NCBI RefSeq assembly: GCF_030272615.1
Contig: NC_081408.1
Coordinates: 308,143,950-308,207,949 of the forward strand
Direction: 5' to 3'
DNA: 64,000 bases
Origin: Cryptomeria japonica
Lineage: Eukaryota; Streptophyta; Pinopsida; Cupressales; Cupressaceae
Below are positions 11,186-21,996 of this stretch, piece by piece. The position numbers and the translations under genes are program-made. Position 1 is the first letter of the stretch; each line of letters begins with the position of its first letter. The notes beneath the pieces were generated by a model. It saw only the letters and a program-made list of their open reading frames with translations. It searched no databases and had not been told where the DNA came from.

Positions 11186-14100
11186 ATGGCTTCATCATCT
11201 AAGCAAGTAGATAGAGTAATGATCACATCAGAACCTATGGAGGTTGTGGAATCAAAACAAATTATGTCTTACAATGCTTTATCTCAAGTTCCTGATGTTG
11301 TCATTGTAAAAGGTGATTTGTCTAGCTATATTGATTGTAAAATTGAAGATTTAGGATCATTGCCAATTTATTCTCAATTTAAATCTCTTTGCGATAAGAG
11401 CAAAAAGATTCAACCTGAGTATATTAGAGTTTATGAGAAGGGTTTTCATAATGCAACTTATTTTCTTGAGGATTTTGAAGAGAAACACATAAGAATCATT
11501 CTAAGTCATGCTCATGGTGAAAACATGTATCTGGAAAGGACACACACTATAACGAAGGAAGCTATCCAAGTTGTGACTGGTTTTTGGTCAATCGGTGAAG
11601 TTCCCAAGCCGAGGCAAATTTATAAAGATACTATAACTACTTTAACCTCATCTACCTCTGATGGGTGTGCATTTTCTGTTAATAACATTAAGGACCCAAC
11701 AGTTAAACTGGCTACTATGGTTATAGGCTACAAGATATTCTATTCTAGTAGAATGAACAATGTACCATCTGCAACAATGCATACAACCTATAAAATGATT
11801 GCCGAGAATGCAAATTATGACCTATGTGAGGCCATAAGGAGTCAATTAATGTTGAATCTTCAGTCAATAAAAAAGGATAGTGATTGGAAGTTCAAATTTG
11901 GTCAGTTATTGATTGGTTTAATCTTTTACTTTCTGAATTTCCTACTAGGAATTGGTGATATTAAATGGTCTAAAGACCTACCAGTAACTGCTTAGATCAA
12001 GAACAACATTAAGGTGGTTAAGCACACTTTCTCTGCTGCAATGAACAAGTAATTCAATGAATTTTAGAAGAAAATGAGTATGAGGGTAAGACTACCTGAA
12101 GATGTGGTGAAAAACTTTGCTAAGAACATCTTTTTCACAATCATCACTTATTTCTGTTTGATGGAAGCTATTGAACCTAGAGAAGATGAAATGGAAGACA
12201 TGAGCTATGAAGTCAATTATGACTTATTGATTGGTTATGCCAATAACCTGTTGGCATCTTCGGTGGACAAGAAGAAGAAAAGACTGGATACTGTTAAGGA
12301 GAAAACTGCAAAAGCTGAAACCAATAGTGCTCCAACCAGTAGTGGTAAAGGGAAGAAGAAGAAGGTTGAGCAAGAGCCTCTGATGTCAACAAGTACCAGA
12401 GTGACACAAAGTGTCCAAGTTAAAAAGGAACCGACACCTAAGGTATACATAAAGAAGCAAATTGCAACAAAGAAAAGAGGCCGACAACTGATTCTTCAAG
12501 CAAAATTTTATGATATTGACACCGAGGAAGAACCAAAGAAGGTAAAGGCAAATGGAAAGAAGTCCAAACCAGTTGAAGCCACCTCTCAACATAATATTCC
12601 CGTAAAAGATTTGTCTTATAAGCCTATGACTAATTTTGAGAGAATAGTACAAACATTAGGAAAGAATAGATTTGAAAATGTTAAAGAATGTTTTGATTCA
12701 TTTGATGAAGATCAGAAGGAACAAATTGTTCAACAGGTAATCAACTACTTATGTCAATACAATCGACTACCTGAGGATCTTAAGAAGGATATTTTTGATT
12801 CTTTATATTGTATTCTTTTGAAGAAATGGGAAGAAGCTGTAAAGAAAGATAAATAAATTATTGATAATGTGTTTATTCAATATTTTCCCAACTTGTCTAA
12901 AGATGAATTAGCAGCATTGCTTGATAATTATAAACCAAAATTTCATTTTAAAATAAGAAGATTGATGTTAATGAATGAAAAGGTGCAATCTGTTGAGGTA
13001 GGAACTCATTAGATAGCCATAAATGTTCAACGGATGCATGAGCATTGAAAGACTCATTATGGTGATCAAACAAATACTGGAGGAAAACTAGAGTCAGTTG
13101 AAGAAGAAATTGTTTCACCATAGATTGATAAGAAACAGGGTGACACTACTTCCCAACCGGTTATCTTTGTTGATGACATACAAGATACCATTGAATTATC
13201 TGGGAACATTATTGAACCAAACATGCAACCACTAGTAAATACTGATTCACAAGTTAATATAGTGGGTATTAACAGGCTACCCAGGCTACCCACCGGTTTC
13301 ACAGGCTACCCAGGAGAAACCTGTAGAAAGAGTTGCAGAGAAGTCCTCTGAACAGGAACATGAGAAAGAACAAGGGGAAGAGAAGAATGAGAAGGAGAAA
13401 TCTGCTGAACCTGAAAAGGCATTAGTCAAGCAACAAAATGATGATGACGACTCATTTGGCATCCAAGGATCTATAGATGTTGACAAAATGAGTGCATCAA
13501 AATTATTGGAGTTTGCAACTGTGATGCAATCCAGAGCACAAAAGAAGAGGCTTAAGGAACAGAGGAAGGAAGCAGAAACCATCCAAGATGCTGTGGAGAT
13601 TTTGTCAAGTCTTCTACTAGAGACTGCTATAGGGAATTTGTCAACTCCTATTGGCAAGCTTGGCCAGTTGGTTGCTGATGCTTCTGACCAACTCAAGTCC
13701 CTTGAGGAAGAAGCTCAGACTATGGCTAAGAAAAACTACAAGAAGAAAAGAGGAGAACAAATAATGAAAGATATTGATACAAGGAAGATTGCTTTATCCC
13801 TGAACAAAGATCTTTTGAGAAAAGCTATTGAGTCAGGAGGCAAAATTCTAGCCTACACATCTAATGTTTCTTTTTTCTATGCTGATATAGTTAAGAAGCG
13901 AACAAAGACAAAACTGGAACTGGCAAAGATATGTAATGCCTACACACCTTTACAGGACTCAGTCTTACCTTTTGGCAAATCTGTGGATGATTTGCAAAGT
14001 CGGTTAGATGCCTATGATTTTGAATAGGCAAAGAGATTCCAATCGCTGAAGGAGTTAAAGAACCAGTTAAGACCGAAGGTGGACATATTACAACTAGTTT

Positions 14101-14293
14101 ACAAGGATGCATAAGCAGTTTTGGTGACTTTATAGAGATGAGTACAATTGATGCAATGGAAGAATTTTCTGCATAGATTATGACAACCATTGAGATCACT
14201 GAAACTTTACCGGAAACATGGGAAAATGATTTTTCTCAAATGAAGATTACTTTCAGTGATATTTTCTTGCAAATTGAAGTGAACACTTCTTAA
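11186..14293 (+). pseudogene. C2 ORF2: large unrecognised protein
   Basis: About 1,036 codons from ATG 11,186 to TAA 14,291. One frame holds to about 13,270, with stops at 11,993, 12,050, 12,065, 12,854 and three more by 13,130. A shift at a CAGGCTACC repeat (13,271-13,316) and another near 14,110 restore the end. Residues 1-270 look globular and include HTITKEAIQVVTGF, reminiscent of plant transposon-associated ORFs, then a hydrophobic stretch FYFLNFLLGIG. Next a Lys-rich linker with KKKK runs, a helical block (FERIVQTLGKNRFENV), an acidic Glu/Lys stretch (13,320-13,480), and a helical C-terminal third (MSASKLLEFATVMQSRAQKK onward). No RT, integrase, protease or RNase H motif. It could be a captured host gene, a structural or nuclear-targeting protein, or an envelope-position ORF; I cannot choose. 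Confidence 0.65.
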
Positions 14294-14518
14294 TACAAAC
14301 TTTTATGTTTTTTGTATATATAAACATTTGATGCAAATTTTGCTATATATATGTATTTTACTTTTCAATTTGGCATTTTTGTCAAAGGGGGAGTAGAAAT
14401 ATGTATGTGTTGTGAAAATTTTGTATGTATTCTTAAAGGGGAGTAGATATATGTGTACAATTTTTGTAAGCACACTTAGTTGTAAAGTTGTAGAATTTTC
14501 TAAGTGTTGCCATCAATG
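14294..14518 (+). other. C2 3' untranslated region
   Basis: Short T-rich stretch containing AAAGGGGGAGTAG (14,385-14,397) and AAAGGGGAGTAG (14,436-14,447), extra purine tracts upstream of the real one. Confidence 0.6.
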
Positions 14519-14532
14519 CCAAAGGGGGAGAT
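14519..14532 (+). other. C2 polypurine tract
   Basis: CAAAGGGGGAGAT ends at the TGTTGG start of the 3' LTR; the same string precedes the 3' LTRs of C1 and C3. Confidence 0.9.
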
Positions 14533-15649
14533 TGTTGGCTTGATGATGATTATAATGAATGACTTCATATGTTGTCATTGATGGAACATGTACACACACA
14601 TATGTTCACATTGTCTACCGGTATTACCTCTAAAATAACTTGTATTGCAACTGGTATTGGAAGTTTAGTTTATGATGGTTTAGAGAGTGTCAAACCGGTA
14701 CATGTAGACAACCGGTATATGCAGGAATAAATTTACACCAACTAGAAGATTCAATGGAGACATCAAAGAAGCAATGGAGGACATTAGGTTTACATGTTGA
14801 AATGGTTAACTCTAACCGGTATCAGTGTTCCAATCTATATTCATTGATTGTGTGATGAGTTATCACTGGTCGTGATGAGTTACCCTAATCGGCAAATTTT
14901 GGCAATAATTTGTGATGGGTTATGTTTGAATGTCCAGATACACTGCACCTAGGAAATTATGATATAATTTTTAAAGCTGTTGTGAAATCTAAATGTCTAT
15001 ATAATGCCATTATGGTAAATTTTTTTAGAGACATGATATGAGATGATTTGATGCAAAGATAGAAGTGTTAAGTTATTGAAGGCGTTGCAGAGTATGTTGG
15101 TGATGCAGTTTTGAGTGTGCAGAAGAGGATCTATTCAAGCAAGCTGTGCTACTTCTAGATCACACAACCTGTTGTTTTCTAATCACTACAACAATCAAAT
15201 CCCCTAACCGGGTAAGTTCTAACAAGATTCATTGTAAAAGTCCTTTAACAAGGTGATCCATTAGTTTGGATTCTGAAATCCTCTACCAAGGTTACTCCTA
15301 ACAGGGTACTACCTTTAACAGGGTATAGCTCCTTACAAAGCTTTGAGATCTTTAACAGGATTCGCTCCTAGCATAGCAGTTTTGTAGACCTTAACCGACC
15401 AGTTACCTATTACTGCATATAGTTAACTTGTGAGTCACATCTCACTGTGGTTTTTCCCATTTGGGCTTTCCACGTATAAACACGTGTTATGGTGGATGTT
15501 TTACGTAGTGTGGATGCTTTAATATCATTTTGGATTGCATTCATATTGTTGAGTAAAAATGTTAAGTATATTTACTGGACAATGTTCAAAGTAGTATTGT
15601 TTTTGTTGTCACTGATTCACCCCCCTCTTAGTGCTTTCTAAATCTATCA
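14533..15649 (+). repeat. C2 3' LTR
   Basis: 1,117 bp, pair of 8,239-9,355, ending TCTATCA before the second AGGTA. Confidence 0.95.
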
Positions 15650-15654
15650 AGGTA

Positions 15655-16255
15655 TACATTTCCATTATTCATATTTAAGCATTTTCAATTACTTTCTTTC
15701 AAGGATGATTCCTCAACCAGGGTTTGACTAATGCAAACCCCTATCCACAACCCTTCTTCCCTTCTTTTATATGTGTAGGTTGCAAGTGCGCAACTATAAT
15801 TGCAGGTTTGGACTTCATTTTTAGAGACGAAAAAACCCTTTTCGACACACAGATTTTTCGGAAGACCAAGTACACTTTCAACTTGGTCCTGATGACATTT
15901 CTCCAAATTTGCAGGGCAGATTTGTATTAGTCTAAATATATCAGATCTGAAGTTACAACGTCGATCTGAAGTTACAACGTCATTCTGAACTGGTAGCTCC
16001 CTATTTCACCCATTTTGTCTCCCTTTTCTACATATAAGTGAACAAGTCAACATATCTATCTACAAAAGAGGGAAAATTGCATTCTAACCCCTGCAATCCA
16101 CTTGGTATTCATATCCTTATTTATCTTGGGTCTGGATCTAGTGGATTCAAGCCCCTCTTTTGAATGTAAATTATCTGCCAAGTGAAAATCATCCTAGTGG
16201 TTTCCTTTCTCTCTCCTAGGTGGGGAACCACTAGGATCTAATTTTCCACTTTACA
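15655..16255 (+). repeat. G1 3' LTR, right part
   Basis: Resumes TACATTTCCATTATTC as in the 5' LTR at 2,400 and ends CACTTTACA at 16,255. It contains a small tandem copy of TCTGAAGTTACAACGTC near 15,946-15,982 that the 5' LTR does not have. Confidence 0.9.
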
Positions 16256-16260
16256 GGAAT
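16256..16260. repeat. G1 target-site duplication, right copy
   Basis: GGAAT, matching 1,800-1,804. The C1 protease frame resumes here. Confidence 0.9.
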
Positions 16261-17652
16261 AAGTTTGTGAGTTTGAAAAGGTATGAGGGTGACGTTGTAA
16301 GGTTTGGTGATGATAAAGCTAGTATAATCCATGGTACATGATCCATTTCTCTTGATGTTAAGCACAATACTGATGAGGTCTTGTATGTAAAAGGTCTAAA
16401 GAATAATATTTTTCAGTGTTGGATAAATGGTTGACAAGGGAAATGATCTTCAATTCAATAATGGCAAATGTAGAATCTTGGGTAGTTTCAGAATTGAGAT
16501 TGCATCGGGTACAAAGACAAAAGTTAATATCTTTCACTTAGGTGCTACTGGTAAAATATGTTTGATTTCTCAAATTGATGAGAGTTGGTTGTGGCATAGA
16601 AGGATGTGTCATGTGAATTTTGATAGCATTATCAAGATAAGTTATACTCAGGCAGCGAGAGATCTTCTTAAGTTGATGAATCCTACTAACCCTATGTGCA
16701 AGGAATATCACTTAGGGAAACATAGGAGAGTTACCTTCCAAAGGAAACAACATTGTTCAAATGGATTGTTGGATCTTGTGCATACTGATTTATATGGTCC
16801 TTCTAGAGTCAGAAGCTTGCAGGGAGAGATGTTTCATGTTGATGATTGATGATTATTCTAGGATGATGTGGGTTACTTTCTTGAGGGAGAAGTCTGAAGC
16901 TCTAGATAAATTCAATATTTTCAAAGCTATGGTTGAGACAAAAACAATCTTGAAGTTGAAGTGTCCGAGATTTGATAGAGGTGGTGAATTCAATGCATTT
17001 TGTGAAGAGCATGGGGTAAATAGACAGTTGTCTACTCCTAGAACTCCTCAATAGAACGGAGTTGTGGAGAGGAAGAACAAAACCATTCAAGATGCTACTA
17101 GAACCATGATGTTGGAGGGAAATATTCCGCATGTCTACTAGAGAGAAGCTATGAGTACTATTGTTTACACTCTTAACCGAGGGAATATCAGAGGTGATAC
17201 CAGTAAGACTCCTTATGGACTATGGTTTGGTCATGCTCCTACTATTAAATATTTTAAATTTTTTGGAAGTAAATGTTATATCAAGAGGGATGAAGATCTA
17301 GGGAATTTTGGTGCTAGATGTGATAAAGGAATATCTCTTGATTATTCTACCAAAACCAAGGCCTATCAATGCTATAATAAGAGATTGAAAAAGATAGTTG
17401 AGAATGAAAATGTCAAGGTTGATGAAGGAACAACCCAGATCCTTCGGATATGATTCAGATGATCAGAATGACGACTCAGATAAAGGGAATCAACCTCAAA
17501 CACAAAACCAAGTGCAGATCATTCAGGAAGAAGGAACGAGTGTAGTTGTTGAAGAAAAGACACAAGAAGCTGAAGTTCAAGAAAATCCTAAAACTCCCAG
17601 GTATGTAAGGTTGAATCACTTTAAAAATCAGATCATAGGAGATAGAAAATAA
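16261..17652 (+). pseudogene. C1 protease end and integrase (broken)
   Basis: Protease continues as KFVSLKRYEGDVVRFGDDKA, then integrase: LWHRRMCHVNFDS supplies the two zinc-finger histidines and MCKEYHLGKHRR the cysteine region, with the second Cys replaced by Tyr. Core: HTDLYGP (first Asp, about 16,782), DDYSRMMWVTFLREKSEAL, FDRGGEF (second Asp, about 16,975) and NGVVERKN (Glu, about 17,065). A conserved C-terminal block TPYGLWFGHAPTIKYFKFFG follows. Several frameshifts (near 16,420, 16,845, 17,440) and stops, e.g. TAG at 17,052 where C3 has CAA and TAG near 17,139 where C3 has TGG. Integrase inserts the cDNA; this copy is dead. Confidence 0.85.
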
Positions 17653-19251
17653 AGGTGTTCAAACAAGAAGAAGAGTTGTTGAAGATCAAGTTGAGTATTG
17701 TTTGATTTCAAAGATTGAACCTAAGTATGTGAATGAAGCATATAAAGATGAACATTGGGTAAAAGCAATGGAAGAAGAATTGAATCATATTAAAAATAAT
17801 AATACATGGGATCTTGTTCCCAGACCTAAGGATAAAAATGTGATTCGAACCAAGTGGGTCTTTCAGAACAATTGAATGAGCAAGGTGAAGTTGGTAGAAA
17901 CAAAGGAAGATTTGTTTGTAAAGGATATTCACAAACGAAAGGAATTGATTTTGAAGAGACTTCTGCACCTGTGACAAGGATTGAAGCTGTAAGATTATTT
18001 CTTACTTATGGTGCTTACAAGAATTTCAAAGTCTATCAGATGGATGCCAAGTCAACATTCCTAAATGGTGAATTGGAAGATGAGGTTTAAATAGAGCAAC
18101 CAGATGGATTTCAGTTGTCTGATCAAGGAGATATGTTTTGCCAGTTGAAGAAAGCTTTGTATGGAATCAAGCAAGCCCTAAGAGCATGGTATGCCAAATT
18201 GGATAGGTATTTACTGAAGCTAGGATTTAAAAGAGGTACAAATGACAATAATATGTACTTTAAGATTAATAATGATAACATTCTGATTGTTGAAGTTTTT
18301 GTTGATGATATTATTTTTGGTGGAAATGAGAGCCTATGCAAAAAGTTTGTTGATGAGATGCATAATGAATTTGAGATGTCTATGATTGGAGAGATGAAAT
18401 TTTTTTGGGATTACAAATTACTCTTGTTAGATAAAGGAATCTTTATATCTCAGCCCAAGTATGTGAAAGAGTTGTTGAAGAAGTTTGGTTTAGAAGATTC
18501 AAAACCGGTTGGTACTCCTATGGTGACCGGATGTAAGTTGATTAAAGACGATGATTCTCCTTAGACAAATCAGATTAGATATAGATCTATAATTGGTGGA
18601 TTTCTCTATTTGACTCAAACCAACCCTGATATCATGAATGCCATTTTTCTTGTTCCTAGATTTCAAACTGATCCTAAAGAATCTCATGTTGTAGTTGTCA
18701 AAATAATTTTCAGATATTTGAAAGGAATAATTGATTTTGGTCTATGGTATCCTAAAGATAATGATTTTAGTTTGAGTGCTTTTATTGATGCTGATTGGAC
18801 AGGAGATGTGGATGGCCGAAAGAGTACTAGTGGTGGTGCATTTTTCTTTGGAAAAAGATTGGTTTCATGGTTGAGAAAAAAACATAATTCTATTTCTCTA
18901 TCTACTGCAGAGGCAAAACATATTGTTGTTTCTAACAATTGTACTCAGGTGATATGGATGAAGTGGATGTTGAAGGATATCAGAGTTGTGTATGATGAGC
19001 CTACTATTATCTACTGTGACAATTTAAGTACAATCAATATTTCTAAGAATCCGGTGTTGCATTCAAAGACTAAACACATATCCATCAAGTTTCACTTTTT
19101 GAGAGAGAAGGTAAATGAGAAGGAGGTCAGATTGGAGTATGTGTCTACTAAGGAATAGATTGTAGATATTTTCATGAAGCCTTTGCCTAAAGATAATTTT
19201 GAGTATCTCAGAGGAAATTTAGGAGTGATTGCCTCTCCTGATCAAAATTAA
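17653..19251 (+). pseudogene. C1 reverse transcriptase and RNase H (broken)
   Basis: RT opens with RTKWVFQ near 17,848, then [52 protein letters not shown] and the catalytic FVDD at 18,298-18,309. The connection reads KPVGTPMVTGCKL. RNase H has DADWTGDVDGRKSTSG, LSTAEAKHI, YCDNLSTINISKNPVLHSK and ends VIASPDQN with TAA at 19,249. Stops include TAA at 18,088 (C3 has Tyr), TAG near 18,563 and TAG at 19,156 (C3 has CAA), plus a shift near 17,872. Order integrase before RT proves Ty1/copia. Closest relative here is C3. Confidence 0.9.
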
Positions 19252-19547
19252 GATGCATTTGGTAAAAATCAGTTTGGTGCATTTCATAGTCATATCTTGT
19301 GATCCAGAATGATGATTGGTGGCTACTACTCAAGGGGAGTAGTCAGTTTTGTGAGTCAGATGTTCAGATTCAGTTTTGTGAGTCAGCCTTGTGATTTGAT
19401 TGAAAATATGTGCCTTTAGCATTGATGTAAAAGGGGGAGAGAGAGTCATGTGAAAAACTGTTAATATTTTAGGTGGAGTAAGTCATGTGAAGAGATTTCC
19501 TTTTTTGTCATTGATTGTTTTTCACATGATATGTTGCCATCAATGTC
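19252..19547 (+). other. C1 3' untranslated region
   Basis: About 300 bp between pol stop and polypurine tract, with a hairpin (19,325-19,343) and repeated AAAGGGGGAGA-like purine tracts (near 19,430). The same layout is present in C3. Confidence 0.6.
19325..19343 (+). other. Conserved small hairpin after pol (C1 copy)
   Basis: ACTACTC-AAGGG-GAGTAGT, a perfect 7-bp stem with a purine loop, 74 bases after the stop. C3 has CTACTC-AAGGG-GAGTAG at 62,897-62,913, about the same distance from its stop. Confidence 0.8.
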
Positions 19548-19558
19548 AAAGGGGGAGA
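19548..19558 (+). other. C1 polypurine tract
   Basis: AAAGGGGGAGA right before the LTR start TGTTGG at 19,560. Confidence 0.9.
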
Positions 19559-19559
19559 T

Positions 19560-20892
19560 TGTTGGAAGTTTGTGGAGATTGTTGGATTAATGTTGCAAAT
19601 ATGTGCTTAAGTGATATCTGAGAGATGTGGTAATTGATGTCAACATATTTCTATCTGAGATAGTGATGCAGTGAAGAACAATGAGTTAGTTTGTTCAATA
19701 TGGTGAAGATCAGAGTTTGCAAATTAAAGGGTTTTTAGAGGGATGTCTATAGTTGATTCAGTTTATTTTTCTGAGGTCCACATGAAGATTTGATTGAGTT
19801 ATGGGTATCTATGTTGTGACTAGTTTTCCAGTTGTTCAGTGATGATAGTGTTAAGTATTTTTCTCTGCATTGTAATATCTTTATCTGTGGATTTGGTGTG
19901 TATCCTCAATTCTAGTGGTTCGTGGTTTGGAGGTCCGCAAGTGATTCTTCAAGGTTCATAGTCATTGCAATTAGTGTTCTTGAAGTTTGTTATGCTGATG
20001 CTGGTGATTATAGTAATTTGTGTTGGTGCGGATGTTGCTATGGTAATTCATGATGCTTGTGGATATTTTTAGATTGTTTTCCTTCTGTGTTGGTGGTCCG
20101 CAGTGATCATTGAGCTCGTAATTGATGATTTTTTTCAATATTTTGGTGTTTTTCATGCTCTTGGCTGATCAGATGCTTGTAGTGTGTTGCAGATGTTCGA
20201 GGTGCAATTTTTGGAGGTGTTGTGTGTTCGAGGTGATTGATTTGGGTTTGTGCTATGTCTTGACAAGAAATCTTTTGTTCCACATATTATATTATGTTGA
20301 GTGTGATTATATTTTTGTAATTAGGTGATGTGTGTTGATTCGACCTTGTTGATCTTTCCAAGGTTGATGTCATGTATAAATAAATGTAGTAATTTTGTGT
20401 GAGGCATGGAAGAGTGGATGAGTATGTATTTGCACTAAATGTATACATCTTTCGAAGCAGAGAAGAAGTATGAAGAAGGAAATGAAATTTGTTATGTGCT
20501 TAACCATAATTGTAACCAGACATTAAGGATGCTATTTCTTTGTTCATGATTTTTGGAAGTAATCTGTGATTGTTTGTAAGGCAGTGAGCCTTCCCTAGGT
20601 TGTAGCCCTTTTTTATTTTGAGCAGTGAGCTCTAGGAAGTGTGCCTGAATGCATGTGAATTCCCCATTGTAATACTTCTAATATAGTATACCTATTTTGT
20701 GGGTTCATCTCCACCGTGGTTTTTCCCTTAACCAGGTTGCCATCTTAAAAATCTTTGTGTTATGTGTGTTTATGATGTGTTGCTGATTTATGCTTTCATG
20801 CTTAATTATCATATCTGAGAATAAGTTTAAATTGTGTGTTTTTGAGACAACTGATTCACCCCCCTGTCTTAGTTGTCTTCCCTATTTCATCA
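19560..20892 (+). repeat. C1 right LTR
   Basis: TGTTGGAAG...TTCATCA. TATAAATAA near 20,373, U5 palindrome region near 20,647, CACCCCCC near 20,860. Unexpectedly it is followed by a primer-site-like sequence (20,894-20,906), so it may be shared with a lost second element. Confidence 0.8.
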
Positions 20893-20893
20893 G

Positions 20894-20906
20894 TCGGTAT
20901 AAAAGC
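20894..20906 (+). other. Degenerate Met-tRNA primer site after the C1 right LTR
   Basis: TCGGTATAAAAGC versus TTGGTATCAAAGC in C3: two changes in 13. Position relative to the LTR end is as in C3. Flanked by two copies of CTATTTCATCAG (20,882 and 20,906), a 24-bp period. Confidence 0.5.
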
Positions 20907-21996
20907 TATTTCATCAGCACCACATCCCAATTAAACCATTCACATTTGTATCATAGTTAGGCGCTTCCATTTTCATTAGAGAATACTCTATATGGTCATC
21001 AGAATGAGGTCATCATGAAAAAGTGTTACTATTCCATTGATATAATTCACGTCTTGGTGTTTCTAGACTTTATGTACCCATGTATAAGGAAGCGTTGGTT
21101 GGTGTTTTGATGGTGATGTTTTGTTTGATGATATCACAATGTGCAAGCATGCAATATAGCACACATACGAGTAATGCAGACAATTGCATACCTGCACGAT
21201 TTTATGTTATGTTTTGAACCTACTTTAGTGTTCACTTTTGTAGCATATTCTAGATCCACTTGAGCCCAAACCTTGGCTTATTTCCCTTACACCGAGATTT
21301 TCCTAGATTTTGGATTGTAATATCCTGCTAACCTCTATTTTGAATGCTAGGATTAGGTGTTGTACATCTTGCATAGGATTTTTTTAATTTAATTATGTAA
21401 ACTATTTTTTTTTTTGGTGCATCTTACAGGTGATGTGTTTAGCCACATTAAATATTTATTTGGGGTGACTTGTAATTTTGTATGTAATATTGGGTTAGAT
21501 ACTTTACGTGGGTTGCACACAGGAAAAGTATGTAATATTTGTATCAAAAAAGAAAATTTGGAGTCAATGGTTTTTTGGACTCATGGTTTTACCTTACCAC
21601 TTGGTTGTATTTGTGTGAGATTGTGTCTATAAAAGAAAGCACATGTTTGGAGGTTTAAGGTTGTCTTATTGGGTTTTTGGATTGGTTGTCATTTTATTGA
21701 GTCTTTATGAGGAGTGCATATGCAAAGAATGACATGGGATGTGTGGATTCGTGCTTGGACACATAGAGGATGTATTAGAGAGGCTTGATATTTCAGAAGT
21801 GTTCATTGAGGCTCTGTAAGTATATTGTAATGTTTCATTCTTGACTAATACATTGGGCATATATGATTTTTGAGGTTGGATTTTTCCTATATGAGGGTTT
21901 TCATAGTGTATACCTTGTGTTATCTTATGATATGTCTTTGGTATTTGCATATGACTATTATCTATACTTGTGTGCATGTTTTTCTCTCATGGGGTT
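20907..21996. other. Unassigned decayed DNA
   Basis: About 1.1 kb, AT-rich, no frame above 90 codons with recognisable motifs and no match to other elements in the window that I can see. If 20,894 is a true primer site, this could be the remains of an internal region. Confidence 0.4.

Larger units (their letters stand above)
8239..15649 (+). mobile_element. C2: pol-less Copia-type LTR retrotransposon with two long ORFs
   Basis: LTRs 8,239-9,355 and 14,533-15,649, both 1,117 bp and TG...CA; AGGTA duplication (8,234-8,238 and 15,650-15,654); Met-tRNA primer site at 9,358; polypurine tract AAAGGGGGAGA before 14,533. The 5.2-kb internal part has a gag-like gene (9,418-10,713) and a second long ORF (11,186-14,293). 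No protease, integrase, RT or RNase H motif was found in any frame between the LTRs. LTR and primer-site form are like the Copia elements here; superfamily by pol cannot be tested. Youngest layer of the left nest. Confidence 0.9.
1805..16255 (+). mobile_element. G1: non-autonomous gypsy-type LTR retrotransposon, split by C2
   Basis: LTRs 1,805-2,980 and 7,600-8,238 plus 15,655-16,255, both starting TGTAGCATCATAAAATTG and ending CTTTACA. GGAAT duplication on both sides. Primer site complementary to tRNA-Trp at 2,984, polypurine tract before 7,600. Native length about 7.0 kb once C2 and its duplication are removed. The internal region has one short gag-like reading frame (3,659-4,753) and about 2.8 kb of non-coding DNA. 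No RT, RNase H or integrase is visible, so it must have relied on another element. G3 is its relative. Gypsy assignment rests on primer site, LTR form and the gag/G-patch-like protein, not on pol. Confidence 0.9.
1..20892 (+). mobile_element. C1: outer Ty1/copia retrotransposon, split by G1
   Basis: Seen: an LTR at 1-1,327, a gag tail and protease start (1,333-1,799), then after removal of G1 (1,805-16,255) the protease, integrase, RT and RNase H continue (16,256-19,251), followed by a polypurine tract and a second LTR (19,560-20,892). The domain order protease-integrase-RT-RNase H is the copia order. Native length without G1 is about 6.4 kb. The first base of the left LTR (expected T of TGTTGG) lies outside the window, so its target duplication cannot be read. 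The two LTRs are clearly diverged, as expected for the oldest member of a three-level nest. They may also belong to different copies joined by recombination. Confidence 0.9.

Noticed and set aside
13286-13696. 136-codon Ser-rich minus-strand frame
   Set aside because: Antisense to the Glu/Lys-rich part of C2 ORF2, which explains its composition.
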